Assembly (NCBI GenBank): GCA_947168395.1
Contig: CAMVLT010000024.1
Location: forward strand, 1 to 47,520
Direction of reading: 5' to 3'
DNA from: an uncultured Prevotellaceae bacterium
Lineage (GTDB): Bacteria; Bacteroidota; Bacteroidia; Bacteroidales; Bacteroidaceae
Length of the DNA stretch: 47,520 bases
The notes under the pieces were generated by a model. The model did not search any database. It saw only the letters and a program-made list of their open reading frames with translations, and was not told the DNA's origin. This document shows, one piece after another, positions 1 through 8,102 of the stretch (its first letter is position 1; each line of letters starts with the position of its first letter). The position numbers and the translations under genes were made by a program.

Positions 1-560
1 TGGTGCGCTGGTGCCGACTGACTTCTTGGAAAGACCGCCAGGGCACGCCCTGGCTTCAGACCCCTTACTACGACCGTGAGGACCGTCTGGTGGGCGTTCA
101 GAACCGCAACCTAAGCCTCCCCCAGTTGGGGGAGGTTGGAGGGGGCCCCACGCCCCGCTTCCGCTTCCCGCAAGGCTCACAATGCGGCATCTACAACCTG
201 CCCGTGCTGAACTTGCTGAAGCCTGGCGACGAGCTCTACATCACCGAGGGCTGCAGCGACTGCTGGGCCATGCTCTCGGCGGGTCACAAAGCCATCGCCA
301 TCCCCTCGGCCACGCTGCTGAGCCAGAAGGACAAAGAACTGCTCCAAACCCTTGACTCCTCCCCCAATGGGGGGAGGCCGGGAGGGGGCTTCACCTTCCA
401 CATGTACCCCGACCGCGACGCACCCGGCGAGCGTCTGTTCCTCCAGTTGCAGCAGGTGCTGCCCAGCCTGGTACACCACCAGCTGCCGCCGGGGTGCAAG
501 GATTTCAGCGACTATTATCTGTCAGATGAAAAATTCAGACAAGCGGAACTGCCCCCATAA
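1..560 (+). CDS. Toprim-domain DNA primase-like protein, C-terminal part (5' end outside window)
   Basis: The reading frame is open through the left edge, so the GTG at position 3 is not a real start. The visible 185 residues carry a Toprim fold: the Glu in LYITEGCSDCWAML, the hydrophobic strand KAIAIPSATL, and the acidic DxD of FHMYPDRDAPGE. This is the metal-binding arrangement of primases and related mobile-element replication proteins. The C-terminus PGCKDFSDYY also fits that class. Two G/C-rich palindromes (115-149 and 354-390) lie in frame and add SLPQLGEVGGGP and SSPNGGRPGGG, which look like insertions between conserved Toprim strands. The fold call is fairly sure; the exact family (plasmid, conjugative element or phage primase) cannot be decided without the N-terminus. 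The following DNA holds remnants and repeats, consistent with the edge of an old mobile element. Confidence 0.7.
   Translation, partial: VRWCRLTSWKDRQGTPWLQTPYYDREDRLVGVQNRNLSLPQLGEVGGGPTPRFRFPQGSQCGIYNLPVLNLLKPGDELYITEGCSDCWAMLSAGHKAIAIPSATLLSQKDKELLQTLDSSPNGGRPGGGFTFHMYPDRDAPGERLFLQLQQVLPSLVHHQLPPGCKDFSDYYLSDEKFRQAELPP
115..149. repeat. REPIN-like half element, in frame inside the Toprim gene
   Basis: GCCTCCCCC-AGTT-GGGGGAGG hairpin followed by TTGGAGGGGGC. Read on the other strand it matches the half-unit found in rsgA and mnmA (C-rich lead, CCTCCCC, short loop, GGGGAGG). It is translated as part of the host protein. Confidence 0.65.
354..390. repeat. REPIN-like half element, second copy in the Toprim gene
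   Basis: CTCCTCCCCC-AAT-GGGGGGAGG hairpin followed by CCGGGAGGGGGCT, in the same orientation as the copy at 115-149. It adds a Gly/Pro/Ser-rich loop between Toprim strands while keeping the frame. Confidence 0.6.
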
Positions 561-574
561 GGCTCCGAACTCCG

Positions 575-592
575 CTCCGAGCAAACTCGGAG
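575..592. repeat. perfect 7-bp hairpin after the Toprim gene
   Basis: CTCCGAG-CAAA-CTCGGAG lies 14 bases after the stop codon. It is not followed by a T run, so it is a weak terminator candidate or another small palindrome. Confidence 0.45.
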
Positions 593-598
593 ATTAAG

Positions 599-656
599 TA
601 GGGTAAACCCAGGGTTTAGTTACGGTAAACTTCCAGTTTACCCTACCTAAACTCCA
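599..656. repeat. 22-bp periodic intergenic array (GTTTAG/GGTAAAC class)
   Basis: Units containing GGGTAAACCC, GGTTTAGTTACGGTAAAC and AGTTTACCCTACCTAAAC follow at about 22-bp spacing and are mutually inverted. The same words recur at 26957-27023 and 47230-47296. The rest of 657-1100 holds one promoter-like sequence and a gene remnant. Confidence 0.55.
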
Positions 657-822
657 ACCCCCGTTTTCAGGCCGTTTCAAAGCCGTTCCCTCAGTCTCTC
701 TGTAACGTGAAAATACTTTACAAGCAGCGACTGCGCACCAAATGTCCGTTCGGGCGTATTTGCAATCTGACCGCTGCGAGTAGAAGCATTTGCAATGCGA
801 CAATCATTTTTTCTCAATCTAA

Positions 823-854
823 TTTGGTGGTTTCAATTATTGTTCGTATCTTTG
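823..854 (+). promoter_or_regulatory. orphan Bacteroidetes-type promoter
   Basis: TTTG at 823-826, a 20-nt spacer, then TATCTTTG at 847-854: an exact match to the Bacteroidetes form. Transcription would start near 861. No convincing coding region follows on this strand; there is only a 27-codon ORF at 934-1017 and a T-rich stretch near 919-931. Confidence 0.55.
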
Positions 855-910
855 CAGCGAAAAAGAGGCTTTTAAGGTCTGTCGGAGCAGCAGCAGCAGC
901 AAGTGGCAGC

Positions 911-1099
911 TTAATTGCTTCTTTTCTTTTTGAATGAATACGGGAACTCTTTTACCCTGTTATGATTGCCTGGGTCTTTTCTCACAGAACATTTCAACTC
1001 ATACGCCACGCCATTGACAGTAACATCATATCCGACAAAGTTCCTGATACCAAAACGATGGCATGGGGACGGGTGAGTGACATCGAGAAAATACGGGAC
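911..1099 (-). pseudogene. remnant of an unrecognised protein, C-terminal 62 codons
   Basis: On the minus strand an open frame runs from just after a TGA (1100-1102) to TAA (911-913) with no ATG in frame. The text reads like real protein: YFLDVTHPSPCHRFGIRN, GYDVTVNGVAYELKCSVRK, then a Lys-rich tail. The absence of a start and the in-frame stop just upstream suggest the 3' end of a decayed gene, perhaps cargo of the element that supplied the neighbouring primase-like gene. I do not recognise the family. Confidence 0.4.
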
Positions 1100-1143
1100 T
1101 CATGATACCATTGGTATCCGAAATCGACCCCACCCCACCCCTG

Positions 1144-3591
1144 CTACAAGTGCTTCTTGGGATAGAGGGCGTCCCACCATGTGGGGTCGTCCTTGAGCCA
1201 TCGCTGGAACCAGGCCATTTGGGTGGCCATCCACTTGATGCGCTTGTTGTAGTCGAGGATGTGGTGGTTCTCGCCCTGCACCTCTACGAGTGCCACCTCG
1301 CGGCCCAAGAGCTTCAGGGCGGTGAACATCTGGAGGCTCTCGATGAGGGGCACGTTGGTGTCGGCATTGCCGTGGAGCAGCAGCAGGGGGGTGTGAATCT
1401 TGTCGGCATTGAACAGCGGCGACTGGTCGACGTATAGCTGGCGGTGGCTCCAGGGGTAGCTGTTGGCCATCGACACCTCGCTGTAGTTGTAGCCCCAGTA
1501 GCCCTCGCCCCAGTAGCTGGTGTGGTTGGCGATGCCGGCATGCGAGACGGCGGCGGCAAAGATGTCGGTAACCGTCTGCAGGTACATGGTCATGAATCCG
1601 CCGTAGCTGGCTCCCATGCAGCCTATCTTCTTGGCATTGATGAAGGGGTGGTCGGCGCAAATCTTCCTCGTGCCCTCTATGATGTCCTCGGCGGGTCCGT
1701 GGCCGGCGGTGTTGACGTGGCGCGAAGCCCACTCCTGTCCGAAGCCGGTGGCTCCGCTGGGCTGCAGGATGTAGACCACGTAGCCTAAGGAGGTGTAGTA
1801 CTGTGCCGGGTATCGCGACTCAAAGGTACGGCCTACGGGCGAGCATCCGCCGTAGTAGTAGACTATCATGGGGTACTGCTTGTTGGCGTCGAAGTCGCGG
1901 GGCAGGTACAGTCGTCCATAGACGGTGTCGCCCTTGCTGTTCTGGAAGTTCCAGTCGCGGCAGGTGCCAAGCTCGGCGTCGCCCAAGGCGGTACGTCCGT
2001 CGAACAACATCTCGCTTCTCACTTTTCCCTTCTCGCTTCTCATGATGTAGGCCGATGCTGGCTCTAAGGTCTTGTCGGCGATGTAGGCTATGACGGGAGC
2101 CTGGTCGGCAATGGTGAATCGCTGCACTCCGTCGCCGTTGGCGGGCAGTCGGCTGATGGTTCCCGTCTTGGGGTTAAGGGTAAAGAGTGGCTCGTAGTCG
2201 CGGTCTTCGGCGTTGAAGTATATCTGTCCGTCGGCTTTCGACCATACGACGGTGCCGATGCTGGGGTTGAAGTCCTTTGTCAGCGGTGTCACCTTGCGTG
2301 TGGCAATGTCGTAGAGGAACAGCTCGTTCTCGGTCATGCTTGGCGTCTTGTCGGGCGGCAGTTGGCAGCCTACGCGGTCGAAGGCTTCGGGAGTGCCCGT
2401 GATGAGTATCTGCTTGCCGTCGGGCGAGAATGCTGCCCGTCCGAGGAATCCCTGGCATTGCAGCAGGGTGTCTGCGCGCAGTGTCCGGGCATCCATGATG
2501 TAGAGGTCGCCCACCTCTGTCGGACGGCGGCTGAGTCGTGAGTAGCTGGTGCCGATGAGCAGACGTGTGCCGTCGGCGCTGATGTCGGCCAGATACTGGC
2601 CTTTGGAGCCGAAGGTGATGCGCTGTGCCACGCCGGAAGCCACGTCGAAGCGCACTAAGTAGTTGCGTGACCGCCAGCCGGGCTGACGGTCGTCCATCTC
2701 CACCACCTCGAACACGTCGCTGTCCTCCTTAGGTCCTTCCTCGTGGGCGGTAATGATGAGGTAGTCCTCGTTGGGGCTTATGTCGTAGCTGCCGTCGGGC
2801 AGTCCTGCCGTCCAGCGGGTGCGCTCGCCCGTCAGCGGGTTCACCTTGTATAATACACGTTGCCCCTGTTCGCGCTCCTCCTCTATCCAGGCAATGGAGC
2901 GGGGCATCCACCTCACGTTCTTCATCGGGCGCGACAGCAGCAGTCCCTTCTTCACGTCGCGCAGCTCGTATTCCCAGCGGCTGTTGCCGCCGCGCTCGGT
3001 CGTCTGGTAGCTGACTATGCAGTAGGCTCCGTCGGCCGATAGGGTGACACCGCGCACCCGGCGACCGTCGAGCAGGTCGTGAACCATGTAGGGGTGAGTG
3101 GCCTGAAGTGAGAGGTAAGAGTCGACAGGTGAGCCTTCGGAACTGATGACTACCCGGATGCTGTCGGTGTCGTTCGGCTCGGCCATGTAGCGGATGGCGA
3201 AGGTGTGGTGCTCGGGAGCCAGTTGCAGGTCGCCGCTGGCCTCCTTGTCGTCAACGAACAGTTTGTAGTGCTTGGGTCCCTTCACCTCAATCTTGCCTTT
3301 CATGTAGCTGGTGTTGTTGAGGTAGAACGTCAGCACGCCCACCGACTTCGAGTCCTTCAGCGACGGCAGCCGTCCTGCCCGAAACACGCTCCCGGCCTCT
3401 GCTTTCAGCGGCAGAGCCGACAGCAGTGAGTTGTTGTCAAACTTCTTGCCCTTCACGTCAACGGTGTCGGTGGCAAACGGGGCCGCCACGGCGTATGGCC
3501 CTGCCAGGTTGAACTTGCCGATTTCGGTCTTCACTTGTGCTGAGGCCTGTACGGTCAGGGCCGACAGCAGCATGGTAATAATATGTTTCAT
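1144..3591 (-). CDS. secreted S9-family prolyl oligopeptidase / dipeptidyl peptidase-like serine peptidase
   Basis: 815 residues with a signal peptide (MKHIITMLLSALTVQASAQ), so exported. The N-terminal two thirds hold repeated beta-propeller strands (for example GSYDISPNEDYLII, TRLLIGTSYSR, AAFSPDGKQILITG). The C-terminal alpha/beta hydrolase domain carries the nucleophile in GASYGGF (Ser662), Asp744 in HGNADTNVP and the His pair 776-777 in GENHHIL. This is the S9 catalytic triad, and the length is usual for Bacteroidetes S9 enzymes. It probably trims Pro/Ala-containing peptides in the periplasm; the exact specificity is not readable. It begins 10 bases after the rsgA stop and is the last gene of the frr-rsgA operon. 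No clear terminator follows. Confidence 0.9.
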   Translation of the reverse strand: MKHIITMLLSALTVQASAQVKTEIGKFNLAGPYAVAAPFATDTVDVKGKKFDNNSLLSALPLKAEAGSVFRAGRLPSLKDSKSVGVLTFYLNNTSYMKGKIEVKGPKHYKLFVDDKEASGDLQLAPEHHTFAIRYMAEPNDTDSIRVVISSEGSPVDSYLSLQATHPYMVHDLLDGRRVRGVTLSADGAYCIVSYQTTERGGNSRWEYELRDVKKGLLLSRPMKNVRWMPRSIAWIEEEREQGQRVLYKVNPLTGERTRWTAGLPDGSYDISPNEDYLIITAHEEGPKEDSDVFEVVEMDDRQPGWRSRNYLVRFDVASGVAQRITFGSKGQYLADISADGTRLLIGTSYSRLSRRPTEVGDLYIMDARTLRADTLLQCQGFLGRAAFSPDGKQILITGTPEAFDRVGCQLPPDKTPSMTENELFLYDIATRKVTPLTKDFNPSIGTVVWSKADGQIYFNAEDRDYEPLFTLNPKTGTISRLPANGDGVQRFTIADQAPVIAYIADKTLEPASAYIMRSEKGKVRSEMLFDGRTALGDAELGTCRDWNFQNSKGDTVYGRLYLPRDFDANKQYPMIVYYYGGCSPVGRTFESRYPAQYYTSLGYVVYILQPSGATGFGQEWASRHVNTAGHGPAEDIIEGTRKICADHPFINAKKIGCMGASYGGFMTMYLQTVTDIFAAAVSHAGIANHTSYWGEGYWGYNYSEVSMANSYPWSHRQLYVDQSPLFNADKIHTPLLLLHGNADTNVPLIESLQMFTALKLLGREVALVEVQGENHHILDYNKRIKWMATQMAWFQRWLKDDPTWWDALYPKKHL

Positions 3592-3601
3592 TGTATGTCA
3601 G

Positions 3602-4615
3602 TTAATATGCTTCGCGGTATTTGCTCTCATCTTTGTCGTTGAGCATGGATAGGTAGGACTGGTAGCGACTTTGGGCGATGAGGTGCTGCTCGACGGCCTT
3701 CAGCACGGCGCAGCCCGGCTCGTGGGTGTGGGTGCAGTTGCTGAAGCGGCACTCCTTGGAGTAGTGGAATATGTCCTTGAAGTAGCCCGTTATCTCCTCG
3801 GGCTCCATGTCGAAGGTGCCGAAGCCCTTGATGCCCGGAGTGTCGATGAGGTAAGACCCCTCCAACCTCCCCTGTTTAGGGGAGGCTTCCTTTTCTCCCC
3901 CTAAACAGGGGGAGTCAGAGGGGGTCTCTTGAAGGCTTATCATCTCCGAGAACGTGGTGGTGTGCATGCCGGTGTTGTGGGCATCGCTTATTTCTGCCGT
4001 GCGGAGGTTGGCTTCTGGGACAAGGCGGTTGATGATTGTTGACTTCCCGACTCCGCTGTTGCCGCTGAGCAGCGTGATCTTGCCCTCCAACAGGGGGCGC
4101 AGCTGCTCCACGCCGTCGCCCTGTGTCGCGGAAATGGCGCGGCACTCGTAGCCGATGGTCTGATAGAGCTGAATCATCATCTGCTGGTAGCGCAGCTCGT
4201 CGTCATCGAGCAGGTCGGTCTTGTTGAACACCAGCACCACGGGCACACGGTATGCCTCGGCCGAGGCCAAGAAGCGGTCGATGAACGTCGTGCTGGTTTG
4301 CGGACGGGTGACGGTCACCACCAGTAGTGCCTGGTCAACGTTGGCCGCCAGGATGTGGCTTTGCTTCGACAGGTTGATGCTTTTGCGGATGATGTAGTTG
4401 TGGCGGTCTTCGATGTCGGTGATGAAAGACCCGCCCCCAACCTCTCCCTGTGAGGGAGGGGAGGTGATAGTGACGCGGTCGCCGACGGCCACGGGGTTGG
4501 TGCTCCGGATGCCCCTCAGCCGGAAGTTGCCTTTGATTTTACAGTCGAGCAGCTGGCCATCGTCTGTGCGCACGGTGTACCAGCTGCCCGTATTCTTAAC
4601 AACAAGTCCTTTCAC
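3602..4615 (-). CDS. rsgA: ribosome small-subunit-dependent GTPase RsgA, with two translated palindromic insertions
   Basis: 337 residues. RsgA is a circularly permuted GTPase that helps mature the 30S subunit. Motifs appear in the permuted order: N-terminal OB fold, NKTD (131-134), P-loop GNSGVGKS (185-192), DTPG (258-261), and a C-terminal zinc site C289/C294/H296/C302. Two inserts of REPIN-like DNA keep the frame. The first, near residues 52-63 ([12 protein letters not shown]), sits in the OB-fold part. The second, near residues 229-253, lies just before DTPG, in the switch region between G1 and G3. Both make the protein longer than usual. It is 7 bases after frr and 10 bases before the S9 peptidase gene, so co-transcribed. 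The catalytic motifs are intact, so it is probably functional. Confidence 0.95.
   Translation of the reverse strand: MKGLVVKNTGSWYTVRTDDGQLLDCKIKGNFRLRGIRSTNPVAVGDRVTITSPPSQGEVGGGSFITDIEDRHNYIIRKSINLSKQSHILAANVDQALLVVTVTRPQTSTTFIDRFLASAEAYRVPVVLVFNKTDLLDDDELRYQQMMIQLYQTIGYECRAISATQGDGVEQLRPLLEGKITLLSGNSGVGKSTIINRLVPEANLRTAEISDAHNTGMHTTTFSEMISLQETPSDSPCLGGEKEASPKQGRLEGSYLIDTPGIKGFGTFDMEPEEITGYFKDIFHYSKECRFSNCTHTHEPGCAVLKAVEQHLIAQSRYQSYLSMLNDKDESKYREAY
3855..3926. repeat. 72-bp REPIN-like inverted repeat, in frame in rsgA
   Basis: Two inverted half-units: GACCCCTCCAACCTCCCC then TGTTTAGGGGAGG on the left, and CTCCCCCTAAACAGGGGGAG then TCAGAGGGGGTC on the right, separated by about 7 bases. It is exactly 72 bp and nearly identical to 27703-27774 in mnmA, but in the opposite orientation relative to its host gene. 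A multiple of three and free of stops in the used frames. Confidence 0.85.
4428..4464. repeat. REPIN-like half element in the rsgA 5' part
   Basis: GACCCGCCCCCAACCTCTCC then CTGTGAGGGAGGGGAGG: a single half-unit, closest to the left arm of the element in the GH2 gene at 43999. It is translated (minus strand) as [12 protein letters not shown]. Confidence 0.65.
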
Positions 4616-4622
4616 TATTACC

Positions 4623-5183
4623 TTAAACCGTCATGATTTCCTTGTTCTTGGCATCAATCAGCTGGTCCAGTTTCTTGATGTACTTGTCGTGCAGCTTCTG
4701 GAGTTCCTCTTCGGCATCTTTCTCGTTGTCCTCGCTCAGTCCGTCCTTGATGGCCTTCTTCAGCTTGTCCTTTGTGTCGCCTCGGACGTTGCGCACCTCC
4801 ACCTTGGCCTTCTCGGCAATCTTGTTGCACTGCTTCACCAGGTCGCGGCGGCGCTCCTCGGTGGGCACCGGGATGTTCAGGCGTATCACCTCGCCGTTGT
4901 TCTCAGGGGTGATGCCCACATCGCTGTCCATGATAGCCTTCTCGATGGTGCGTATCTCCTTGCGGTCCCAGGGACGTATGGCGATGGTGCGCGGGTCGGG
5001 CACGGTCACGTTTGCTACTTGGTTCAGGGGGACCTTACTGCCGTAAGAGTCAACCCTTACACCGTCGAGAATGGCCACGTTGGCACGTCCGGCGCGGATG
5101 CGGTTCAGTTCTTCCTCCAAGAACATAGCGGCCATCTCCATTCTCTCTTCACTCTTCTTCAAGGTTTCCTTAACGTCAATCAT
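4623..5183 (-). CDS. frr: ribosome recycling factor
   Basis: 186 residues, the normal length for the family. Frr acts with EF-G to split post-termination ribosomes. Recognised by [38 protein letters not shown], and the C-terminal helix [21 protein letters not shown] of the three-helix bundle. First gene of the minus-strand operon frr-rsgA-S9 peptidase, 7 bases from rsgA. Its promoter is at 5213-5244. Confidence 0.97.
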   Translation of the reverse strand: MIDVKETLKKSEERMEMAAMFLEEELNRIRAGRANVAILDGVRVDSYGSKVPLNQVANVTVPDPRTIAIRPWDRKEIRTIEKAIMDSDVGITPENNGEVIRLNIPVPTEERRRDLVKQCNKIAEKAKVEVRNVRGDTKDKLKKAIKDGLSEDNEKDAEEELQKLHDKYIKKLDQLIDAKNKEIMTV

Positions 5184-5212
5184 ATTTACTGCGTTTTAAG
5201 TTTTTTTGTTGA

Positions 5213-5244
5213 CAAAGTTAGTGGTTTTCCACGAAACCGCCAAA
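5213..5244 (-). promoter_or_regulatory. promoter of the frr operon
   Basis: Read on the minus strand: TTTG (5244-5241), a 20-nt spacer, TAACTTTG (5220-5213), about 30 bases before the frr start codon. Back to back with the kinase-array promoter at 5271-5301. Confidence 0.75.
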
Positions 5245-5270
5245 CGTTTCGCTGTTTTTTTGCAAAATAT

Positions 5271-5301
5271 TTTGTCATTTGAATGATTTTTGCTAACTTT
5301 G
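5271..5301 (+). promoter_or_regulatory. promoter of the sensor-kinase array
   Basis: TTTG (5271-5274), a 19-nt spacer, TAACTTTG (5294-5301), with the ATG of the first kinase at 5328. It is the only clear promoter before the four kinases and AraC gene, whose gaps are 3, 4, 14 and 28 bases. Confidence 0.75.
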
Positions 5302-5327
5302 TGCGCAGAATTGAATGACGAAACACC

Positions 5328-8099
5328 ATGGCCAGACCTTATTATAGACTTTTTCTTGTGGCAATACTGCTATGGTCGTGTGTGGCGACCTACGCTGCAA
5401 GTGACGATAACGACAGTCCCTATACCGAGGAACAGCCGCTGGTCTACGAGGATGCCTGGGACTTGTGGCCCTACGCCTTCCTCAACGACACGGGCGAGCC
5501 TGTGGGCTACAACATTGACCTGCTGCGCCTTATCTTCAGGGAGTTGGACATTCCCTACAAAATCAAGCTGAAACCTACCCAGGACGCTTTGGACGACCTG
5601 AAGGCTGGCCGTGCCGACTTGATGTGCGGCATGGACGCCCACTTCCACAACGACTATGCGCAGTACGGACAGTCGGTCATCCAGATTTTCACCCACAGCG
5701 TGGTTCACCACAAGGACGAGCCGCTGCTGGTCAAGAGCGTCGACGACCTGGCTAAGCAGCGTGTCATCGTCCACGACGGCAGCTTCAGCCACCACTACAT
5801 GAAGCAGCGGGGCTGGGGCGGCAACGCCATACCCTACAACGACATGCAGGAAGCCATGCAGTTTGCCCATAATGAGAAGGGCAGCCAGATTGTGTGGAAC
5901 ACGCTGTCGCTGAAGTGGCTGCTCCACAAGTTCCAGTACGACGACCTGGAACTCTCACCCCTCAACCTGACGCACGGCGAGTACAAGTTCATGTCGAACG
6001 ACCCGCACCTGTTGCGGCAAGTGGACAGCGTCTACACCCTACTCAACTCCACGGGCCAGCTGCAGCCCATCCAGAACAAGTGGTTCTACCCTGAGCATAA
6101 GGACACGGGCATACCCTCGTGGGTGTGGTACGTTGTAGCAGGGCTTGGGCTGCTCATGGTGCTCCTGATTCTCTACTATGTATCCTACCGGCTCTATGAG
6201 CGGCAGATGATGAAGGACCTGCAGCGCTCGAACAACCGTCTGTCGCTCATCCTCAGTACCAGCAAGGTACACGTCTGGCTATTCAACGTGGCCAAGAAGA
6301 CGGTAACCGGCATCACATCGGAAGGCAAGCGGGTCACCAGCCCCCTGTCGCCCTACCTCTTCCAGTGGTACATCATGCCCGAGGACTATGAGCAGTTGTG
6401 CAGCATGCTCGACAGAATAGCCTCACGGAAGACGGAGCACGTGACGCTCGACTTACAGGTAACCAGGGGCAAGGACAAGGAGGTGAAAATCTTCTCCTCG
6501 GACTTCTCGGTGCTGAAGCGCAAGAGCAACGGAGACCCCTCCATCGTCATAGGCGCCACCACCGACGTCACCGACAAGCGACTGAGCCAGCAGCAGCTGA
6601 AGGACGCCATGCTGCGCTACCGCAATATCTTCAACTCGGCGATGGTCGACACCGTGTCGTACGACGAGCACGGCGTCATTGACGACCTGAACGAAAAGGC
6701 GCAGAAGGCCATACCCGGCGGCATCAAGCGAGTACGTGATGCCCGCATCTCCATCCAGCAAGTGCTGGACGACCCGGAGGTGAACCCTGAGAACTTGGAA
6801 TACACCTACCTGACGCAAATCTACAAGTCGACAAGCGACCCACGCGCCCTGAACCAGATACTGCAGCGCGACAAGATGTACTACGAGCTGCAGTTGGTGC
6901 CCATCCGCGACAATGAAGGCCGGCTGTTGGGTATCTACGGAACAGGTCGCGACGTCACGGAGGTGGCGCAGACGTATCGGCGCCTGAAGAATAACATTGC
7001 CCAGCTGCAGGCGGCCACCGACGAGCTGCAGGACTATGTCAGCAACATCGACTACGTGATGAAGCACGGCGGCGTGCGCATAGTCAACTATTCGCCCGAC
7101 ACCCACACACTGCTCATCTACAGCGAGATAGAGCACGTGCAGTACAGCCTGACGCAGACCCGCTTGCTGTCGCTCGTCGAAGAGGAGTCGAGGCGGACGG
7201 CCCTGCGTGCCCTGAACTACATGGACAACCTGACACAGCAGACCGTCAAGGCCTCTGTCAAGAGTACGCTGCGCCTCAAGGGCGGCAAGCGGCTCTGCCT
7301 CTACTTCTCGTTCATACCCGTCGTCGATGCCGACGGCCACGTCAGCCACTACTTCGGCATGTGCCGCGACATCAGCGACATCAAGGCCACCGAGGAACAG
7401 CTGACACGCGAGACCAAGAAAGCACAGGAGGTGGAGACCGTGAAGAACGCCTTCCTGCGCAACATGAGCTACGAGATACGCACCCCGCTCACCTCGGTAG
7501 TAGGCTTTGCCGAACTGTTTGAGACCGAGCACGATGCCGCCGACGAGCCGTTCTTCATTGAGGAAATCAAGAATAACTCGCGCAGCCTGCTCAACCTGGT
7601 CAACAACATCCTGTTCCTCTCGCGACTCGATGCCGGCATGATAGAGTTCAAGACGACACCCGTTGACTTCGCCGCCATCTTCGAAGGACGTTGTCAGGCG
7701 GCTTGGGCGCACAACCAGCAGCCCGGCGTCGAATACATCGTTGACGCACCCTACGACCACCTTGTGCTCGACATCGACCTGACGAACTTAGGCATCGTCT
7801 TGGACAACGTCATCATCAATGCTGCCCAGCACACCACGAAGGGCTACGTCCGCACCCGCTTCGACTATAACGGCGAGGACCTGACCATCACCGTACAGGA
7901 CACCGGCTGCGGAATACCCGCCGGCACGCTCGGCAGAATCTTCGAGCGCTTCGTCACCACCGACTGCACCGGCAGCGGACTGGGACTGGCCATCTGCCAG
8001 GAGGTGGTACACCTGATGGGCGGCAAGATACGCATCAAGTCCGAAGTCGACAAAGGCACCATCGTCTGGATTGTCATACCCTGTAAACTAAAGAACTAA
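5328..8099 (+). CDS. membrane sensor kinase A1: SBP_bac_3-like/PAS/HATPase, phosphoacceptor His replaced by Tyr
   Basis: 923 residues. Order: signal segment (about 1-23); periplasmic solute-binding-like domain (about 33-255; LVYEDAWDLWPYAFLND); membrane helix (about 265-287); PAS-type domains with RDVT and RDIS ends; dimerisation helix; HATPase. The H-box reads NMSYEIRTPL with Tyr715 (TAC, 7470-7472) where a His is expected. The ATP-binding site looks intact: N-box NVIINAAQHT, G1 DTGCGIP, G2 GSGLGL. There is no receiver domain. It probably senses a small periplasmic ligand but should not autophosphorylate at the usual position; it may phosphorylate a partner in trans. The closest relative in the window is A2 (10888), and it lies 3 bases before B1. 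Confidence 0.88.
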   Translation: MARPYYRLFLVAILLWSCVATYAASDDNDSPYTEEQPLVYEDAWDLWPYAFLNDTGEPVGYNIDLLRLIFRELDIPYKIKLKPTQDALDDLKAGRADLMCGMDAHFHNDYAQYGQSVIQIFTHSVVHHKDEPLLVKSVDDLAKQRVIVHDGSFSHHYMKQRGWGGNAIPYNDMQEAMQFAHNEKGSQIVWNTLSLKWLLHKFQYDDLELSPLNLTHGEYKFMSNDPHLLRQVDSVYTLLNSTGQLQPIQNKWFYPEHKDTGIPSWVWYVVAGLGLLMVLLILYYVSYRLYERQMMKDLQRSNNRLSLILSTSKVHVWLFNVAKKTVTGITSEGKRVTSPLSPYLFQWYIMPEDYEQLCSMLDRIASRKTEHVTLDLQVTRGKDKEVKIFSSDFSVLKRKSNGDPSIVIGATTDVTDKRLSQQQLKDAMLRYRNIFNSAMVDTVSYDEHGVIDDLNEKAQKAIPGGIKRVRDARISIQQVLDDPEVNPENLEYTYLTQIYKSTSDPRALNQILQRDKMYYELQLVPIRDNEGRLLGIYGTGRDVTEVAQTYRRLKNNIAQLQAATDELQDYVSNIDYVMKHGGVRIVNYSPDTHTLLIYSEIEHVQYSLTQTRLLSLVEEESRRTALRALNYMDNLTQQTVKASVKSTLRLKGGKRLCLYFSFIPVVDADGHVSHYFGMCRDISDIKATEEQLTRETKKAQEVETVKNAFLRNMSYEIRTPLTSVVGFAELFETEHDAADEPFFIEEIKNNSRSLLNLVNNILFLSRLDAGMIEFKTTPVDFAAIFEGRCQAAWAHNQQPGVEYIVDAPYDHLVLDIDLTNLGIVLDNVIINAAQHTTKGYVRTRFDYNGEDLTITVQDTGCGIPAGTLGRIFERFVTTDCTGSGLGLAICQEVVHLMGGKIRIKSEVDKGTIVWIVIPCKLKN

Positions 8100-8102
8100 A
8101 GT

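Noticed and set aside
934..1017. 27-codon ORF after the orphan promoter
   Set aside because: No conserved features, opposite to the better-looking remnant frame, and no supporting ribosome site.
1119..1143. remnant of a REPIN-like half at the end of the S9 gene (CCCCACCCCACCCC)
   Set aside because: Only a short C-rich stretch, no palindrome and no GGGGAGG partner.
6453..7760. 435-codon open frame on the minus strand inside kinase A1
   Set aside because: Shadow of a high-GC coding strand; low-complexity Val/Leu/His/Asp text, no domain, and the plus strand encodes a clear kinase.
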